From positions 186,001 through 250,000 of the forward strand of contig NZ_BMKC01000001.1 in the NCBI RefSeq assembly GCF_014643775.1: 64,000 bases of DNA. The letters run 5' to 3'. Positions 60,293-64,000 of the stretch are shown here, piece by piece. Origin of the DNA: Arenimonas soli (GTDB taxonomy: Bacteria > Pseudomonadota > Gammaproteobacteria > Xanthomonadales > Xanthomonadaceae). Positions within the stretch are counted from its first letter, which is position 1; each line of letters opens with the position of its first letter. The notes beneath the pieces were generated by a model, which ran no database searches, was not told the DNA's origin, and worked only from the letters and a program-made list of their open reading frames with translations. The position numbers and the translations under genes are program-made.

Positions 60293-62697
60293 ACCCCAAA
60301 CAACCTCGCTTTGGCGTCATGCATTACCTGCGCCGGAACACCGACGCCACGCAACGCATTCAGCCCGCCGGCCCGCTTGATCTCCGGCACCTCCCACAGG
60401 TTCTGACTTTCCAGCGCATCGGTGCCGCCTTGGGCGAACTGGTGGCCGAGGCCCCTGAGCACGATGGCTGCCCTATTGTCCATGGCGCTGAACCAGCCCT
60501 GGTTGTGACTGATGTACAGCTCGCCGCGCTCGGGACGCTTTAGCGCCAGGGCGTGGTAGCCGTGGTGGCCGAAGAAGTCGTAGAGGTCAAAGTCGTTCAT
60601 CTGGTCGATCTCGCGGATCACTTCCGGGCTGAAGTTGTCGCCCAGCAGGTGGTCGATCAACTGGCGGCGCTTGGGAGCCTCGATCCACAGGGCGCGGAAC
60701 TCATCGAGGTTGTGGGCCTCGCTCAGCACGCGGTGGATCACTTCGCGGCGGTATTCGTCCACCGGAATCGGGGTGTCGCGGCCGTCGCGCTGAACGAGGA
60801 TGAAGCGGCCTTGGGGATTCACGACCACATACTGCCCGCCGATCTCCGCCACGGCCGGACCCTCATCTTCTCCGCCACCCCCCGGCCCTTCACCGCCGCC
60901 GCCCTTGCCGCCGCCGCCGGGGCGCGGCGGCTTGGTGATGAAGTCGGTGCCGAACAGGCTGGTGACGTCGGTGTAGTCGTAGAGCCAGAACTTGTACTTC
61001 TGGGTTTCTTCGTGGATGCGGGTGCCGCGCCCGACCATCTGGTAGAACTTGATGGGCGATTGCAGGTAGCGGAAGAACACCACGGCGTTCAGGCGCTCGA
61101 TGTCTACTCCGGCTTCCAGCAGGTCCACGGTGCAGGCGATGAAGGCGCGCTCGCCGGAGCCACGCATGGGCTCGATCATTTCGGAACCGTTGTTGGCGCC
61201 GCCCATGCACTTGAAGGCGTAGTGATCTTTGGGCGTCTGGCCGTTCTCCCGGCACCAGCGCACATACTGATTGTTCATGTGCTGTGCCACACGGTCGGCG
61301 TGAATTTCGCGGGTGCAGAAGATGATGACCTTCTGCTCCGGTCCGCCGTTCTCGCACAGTAGCTTAAACAGATCGGCGCACATCTTGGGCGTGCGCAGTT
61401 CGATAAACAGTTCGTCGTCGAAGTCCTTGCCAGTGTATTGGTTCTTTGTCAGGTCTTCGGCCGTCAGCGGCAGGCCGGTCTTGATGTCCTTGACGCCGGC
61501 CCGAAGGATCTCCTCCTTGGTGAAGGTTGTGTTGTCGATGCTAGCCTTACGTTTGACGATCTCGCAGGCGGCGAGGTAGCCGTCCTCCTGCGCATCGATC
61601 AGGGTGTATTCGTAGACCGGCTCGCCAAAGTACTTGCGGTTGTTGGCGGTTATCTCTTGATCTTCGGCGCTGGCGTTCTTGGACTCTTCCAGCTTGCGCG
61701 GGGTGGCGGTCAGGCCGATGTGGATGGCGTTGGGGTTGCGCCGCAGTACTTCCGACCAGCGGCCCCAGGCGGAGCGATGACACTCGTCGATGATGATGAC
61801 GCTGAAGGCGTCGTCACCGTATTGCTCGGTCAGAAAGCTGGCGAAGCCCTCCTCGTCATCCAGTCCCAAGGTCTGGTAGGTGGCGATGTGGATGCGGGCA
61901 TTCTGCGCGGCGTTGCCACCCTTTTCGGTGCGCACGATGCGGGCGTTGTCACCGAAGGCCGCCTTCAGTTTGGCGTAGGCCTGTTCGCGCAGTTCGTTGC
62001 GATCGCACAGGAACAAGGCGGGCTTCGGCAGTTGCCCCGCCTGGCTCATGCGCCACAGCAGATTGGTGGCGATGATGGTCTTGCCGGCGCCGGTAGCCAG
62101 GGTGAGCAGCACGCGGGCGGGCTCGCCGTTCTGCTGACACAGGATAATCTTTTCAAAGGCCGCGCGGATGGCGGCGTCCTGATAGTAGCGCGAGAGCGCC
62201 CAGGCCGGGCTGTCGGCCTGGAACAGCAGGGCGGCTTCCGGCTGGCTGAGATTGATGCCGGTGTCCTTGGCGTAGCGGGCGGTCAGGTCGGCGTGCGGCG
62301 GGAAGTCGGCGAAGGGGAATGGGCCGCCTTGCAGGCTGGTGACACAATCGAATTCGCCATAGCGATGGCCATTGGTGGCGAACACGTACTTCACGTCGAA
62401 GCGTTCGCATTGGGCATAGCCTTTGGCCTGCTGCATGCCTTTGAGTGGATCTTCCTTTTCCTTCTTGGCCTCAAGTACAGCCACCGGTAGTGGCTTGGGC
62501 ATCGACCCCACTAGAACGCAAAGTAGGTAGTCAGTTCGGCCCGGACCTCTACGTCGACGCCCCTTTGGTCCGCTTGGCTCTACCGGTGCGGGGGTCAGGA
62601 TCGTCTCAAGCGTAACTTGGTCGCGACTGACGTAGCCCTTCTCGCGAAGGATGGGATCAATCAAGTGGTAGCGAGTATCCGCCTCATTCATGCTCAT
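60289..62697 (-). CDS. hsdR: Type I restriction endonuclease subunit HsdR
   Basis: 802 residues from ATG 62697 (MSMNEADTRYHLIDPILREKGY); an in-frame start 45 bases upstream lacks family similarity. The PD-(D/E)xK nuclease is at the N-terminus (Asp56 in RTDY, Glu76-x-Lys78 in VLEAKKEK). The helicase motor has Walker A TLATGAGKT (199-207), DECHRSAWGRW and the late motif QMVGRGTRIHEE. A Gly-rich linker (PGGGGKGGGGEGPGGGGED) precedes the C-terminal domain that binds the methylase, an EcoEI-like layout. It translocates DNA and cuts far from unmodified sites. It is transcribed first, before hsdS and hsdM. Confidence 0.95.
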   Translation of the reverse strand: MSMNEADTRYHLIDPILREKGYVSRDQVTLETILTPAPVEPSGPKGRRRRGPGRTDYLLCVLVGSMPKPLPVAVLEAKKEKEDPLKGMQQAKGYAQCERFDVKYVFATNGHRYGEFDCVTSLQGGPFPFADFPPHADLTARYAKDTGINLSQPEAALLFQADSPAWALSRYYQDAAIRAAFEKIILCQQNGEPARVLLTLATGAGKTIIATNLLWRMSQAGQLPKPALFLCDRNELREQAYAKLKAAFGDNARIVRTEKGGNAAQNARIHIATYQTLGLDDEEGFASFLTEQYGDDAFSVIIIDECHRSAWGRWSEVLRRNPNAIHIGLTATPRKLEESKNASAEDQEITANNRKYFGEPVYEYTLIDAQEDGYLAACEIVKRKASIDNTTFTKEEILRAGVKDIKTGLPLTAEDLTKNQYTGKDFDDELFIELRTPKMCADLFKLLCENGGPEQKVIIFCTREIHADRVAQHMNNQYVRWCRENGQTPKDHYAFKCMGGANNGSEMIEPMRGSGERAFIACTVDLLEAGVDIERLNAVVFFRYLQSPIKFYQMVGRGTRIHEETQKYKFWLYDYTDVTSLFGTDFITKPPRPGGGGKGGGGEGPGGGGEDEGPAVAEIGGQYVVVNPQGRFILVQRDGRDTPIPVDEYRREVIHRVLSEAHNLDEFRALWIEAPKRRQLIDHLLGDNFSPEVIREIDQMNDFDLYDFFGHHGYHALALKRPERGELYISHNQGWFSAMDNRAAIVLRGLGHQFAQGGTDALESQNLWEVPEIKRAGGLNALRGVGVPAQVMHDAKARLFGV

Positions 62698-63070
62698 CGG
62701 GAAAACCGCCTTACTGCTGAGTGGCCAGCTTGTTTTTGTCAACAGGACTAAAGAAAGACTTGACTGCCCCAGGCTTCCCGCCTAACGACCTGCCAGATGC
62801 TGGCAGGCTAGATCCGAATACTACTGTGTGAATGCCCGTAGAGGCACGGTTTGGCCATACAACCTTTGGCAGGGTATCAATACGTGGCCACCCGGAGGTC
62901 CATGGACAGGATTGGGGGCAGGACGGGGGGCGGCTTTGGTCTGTGTGGCCGCTTCCTATTATTCTCAAGGGATACTTGGTCCGGAACGAGGGCAAGTGTG
63001 ATAACAAATGGGCCTCCTGCGGTGCTCTTGCCGCCGCCTAGGCTTCGGCAATTGAATCTAAAGGTGTCCC
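62698..63070. other. Divergent intergenic region between hsdR and the McrB-like gene
   Basis: 373 bases with no supportable gene. It should hold both promoters. An 8-bp hairpin or operator, CCTGCCAG-ATG-CTGGCAGG, is at 62789-62807. A TATTAT hexamer at 62957-62962 could serve the plus-strand gene, but no -35 is convincing. Base composition is less GC-rich than in the core region. Confidence 0.5.
62789..62807. promoter_or_regulatory. Inverted repeat in the hsdR leader region
   Basis: Two perfect 8-base arms, CCTGCCAG and CTGGCAGG, are separated by three bases. The site lies about 92 bases upstream of hsdR and 264 bases upstream of the McrB-like gene. It could be a repressor site of the kind found at restriction loci, or an RNA hairpin. 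Confidence 0.4.
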
Positions 63071-64000
63071 GTGGCCCGATACTCCCCGCCGCACGATTCT
63101 GCTCCCATCATCGCTGCCGCCCAGCAGTGGATAGACAACTGTTTGATTGTTGATGGCAGTGTCTTCTCAAAAGAGGAGGTCTGGACGGTAGCAAACTTCG
63201 AAGCGCTGGATCGTTTTGTGGTTCAGCGGCCCGACGCCGGGGATGGAAGCTTCTACGAAAAGCTAGAACTTCAGGTCGCCGACGCGCCGCCCGGCGCCAG
63301 GAAGCTGATGGCTGAAATGCTCTGGGCGCTCCTCTTGTTCCCCAGCAACATCACTGAGGAGATGAAGCGCGAGAGCATCGTCAACGTATGGGGTTGGTCT
63401 GGCGACTCGCTCGATCCAGGCCATCCGCTACTTGCTGACGACCTGCTGGATGGAATCGGCTCTGCGGGCATGGGCATGAATACCAATCGCTGGCGCGAGG
63501 TGAATTACCTGATCGCGCTTGGCAAGACGATCAAGCAGCTGCCCGAGGCGACTCGAAGGACCGTGCTAACGGACTACGATCAATTCATGCATTGGATCGG
63601 TACTGTGCCAATGGAAGGCGAGCGTCAATTCCGTCACATGCTCCGGTACTTTCTGTTCCCGGATCGGGTTGAGCGGATGTCCAGCAATGGAGACCGACGC
63701 CGAGTCCTTGCTGGGTTCGGCGTCGCCCCGGTCAACGTCACGAGAAGATGGACCGATCGCCAGCTGGACGACGAGCTGTTGAAACTGCGATTGGCGCAAG
63801 AAGCGCGCTTCGGTGCAACGGACTTAGACTTTTACCTGCATCCCTTGCGAGACGAATGGCAGAAGCCGAACGAGGGTCCTGCTGATGTGGAGGCAGATGA
63901 AGAGGCGCTGGCAGGAGGGGTCAGCGAGCCCGGGGTGTCGGTCTACGCCCTGGCAATGGTCCGCGCCAAGAATCTGATACTTTTCGGTCCTCCCGGTACG
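63071..64000 (+). CDS. McrB-like AAA+ protein (3' truncated by window)
   Basis: The frame is open from GTG 63071 to the right edge (310 codons); an in-frame TAA nine bases upstream makes this GTG the first possible start. The visible part is an N-terminal domain: MARYSPPHDSAPIIAAAQQWIDNC, then MAEMLWALLLFPSNITEEMKRESI, HMLRYFLFPDRVERMS and LHPLRDEWQK. It ends in YALAMVRAKNLILFGPPGT, which is the first half of a Walker A P-loop. The order N-terminal recognition domain then GPPGTGKT-type AAA+ is that of McrB, the GTPase of type IV restriction. The DNA-binding specificity and the McrC partner lie outside the window. Codon use (TTA, CTA, ATA) differs from the core genes. Confidence 0.72.
   Translation, partial: MARYSPPHDSAPIIAAAQQWIDNCLIVDGSVFSKEEVWTVANFEALDRFVVQRPDAGDGSFYEKLELQVADAPPGARKLMAEMLWALLLFPSNITEEMKRESIVNVWGWSGDSLDPGHPLLADDLLDGIGSAGMGMNTNRWREVNYLIALGKTIKQLPEATRRTVLTDYDQFMHWIGTVPMEGERQFRHMLRYFLFPDRVERMSSNGDRRRVLAGFGVAPVNVTRRWTDRQLDDELLKLRLAQEARFGATDLDFYLHPLRDEWQKPNEGPADVEADEEALAGGVSEPGVSVYALAMVRAKNLILFGPPGT

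Noticed and set aside
62737-62742. TTGACA on the minus strand as hsdR -35
   Set aside because: No acceptable -10 hexamer lies 16-18 bases downstream.

Overview
The window is G+C-rich, densely packed gammaproteobacterial chromosome. Several features point to the Xanthomonadales/Lysobacterales or a close relative: a pilMNOPQ operon, a pgk/pyk/class I aldolase cluster, an ahcY gene behind an S-adenosylhomocysteine riboswitch, SQR-linked sulfide genes and a RimB-RimK pair. The assignment rests on gene content and codon style only; no rRNA is present. Genes abut or overlap by 1-11 bases in many operons. Nearly all long antisense frames are high-GC shadows and are omitted.

Layout. 1-4503: type IV pilus alignment and secretin operon pilM(partial)-N-O-P-Q, closed by a strong terminator and followed by a cNMP-binding/EAL protein. 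5799-9194: a dicarboxylate/amino-acid symporter and transketolase. 9221-16795: a reactive-sulfur locus with a BigR/SqrR-type ArsR repressor, divergent sulfide:quinone oxidoreductase, DUF2892 membrane protein, lipoprotein RND adaptor, RND permease and TrxC-type thioredoxin, then a convergent persulfide-dioxygenase-like metallo-beta-lactamase protein with an acetyl-CoA hydrolase-family gene upstream of it. 18863-21030: a BlaI repressor with two palindromic operators and an M56 (BlaR1-like) membrane protease that carries STN-like and TonB-C domains. 21035-33427: S1/P1 nuclease, OmpW porin, and a glycolytic block (gap, pgk, pyk, class I fba) interrupted by sua5, a GNAT gene and two exported proteins (DUF3857/transglutaminase and SEL1). 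A perfect 57-base palindrome sits between gap and sua5. 33589-40912: a second RND adaptor/permease pair, a TrmH-family methyltransferase, a secreted metallopeptidase-like protein and a SAM methyltransferase. 40935-48015: M28 peptidase, MscL, FAH-family protein, Rieske protein, SLC13 permease, trmB, thiG, thiS and tRNA-Gly(CCC). 48063-52126: RimB protease and RimK ligase, then a small exported protein and an OmpR/HK two-component system. 52161-56860: ilvE, a DUF4124 protein, metF with a 22-base palindrome in its promoter, DUF3228 and ahcY. 57195-64000: a defence region with type I hsdR-hsdS-hsdM and, divergently, the first 310 codons of a McrB-like AAA+ protein cut off inside its Walker A motif.

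How genes work together. The sulfur locus is the most coherent unusual unit. A persulfide sensor whose two cysteines are spaced as in BigR and SqrR appears to control sulfide oxidation (SQR), persulfide handling (thioredoxin, dioxygenase) and, less expectedly, an RND efflux pair between sqr and trxC. The metF/ahcY area is a methionine-cycle neighbourhood with two apparent controls, a palindromic operator and an RNA switch. The right end looks like a horizontally acquired defence island.
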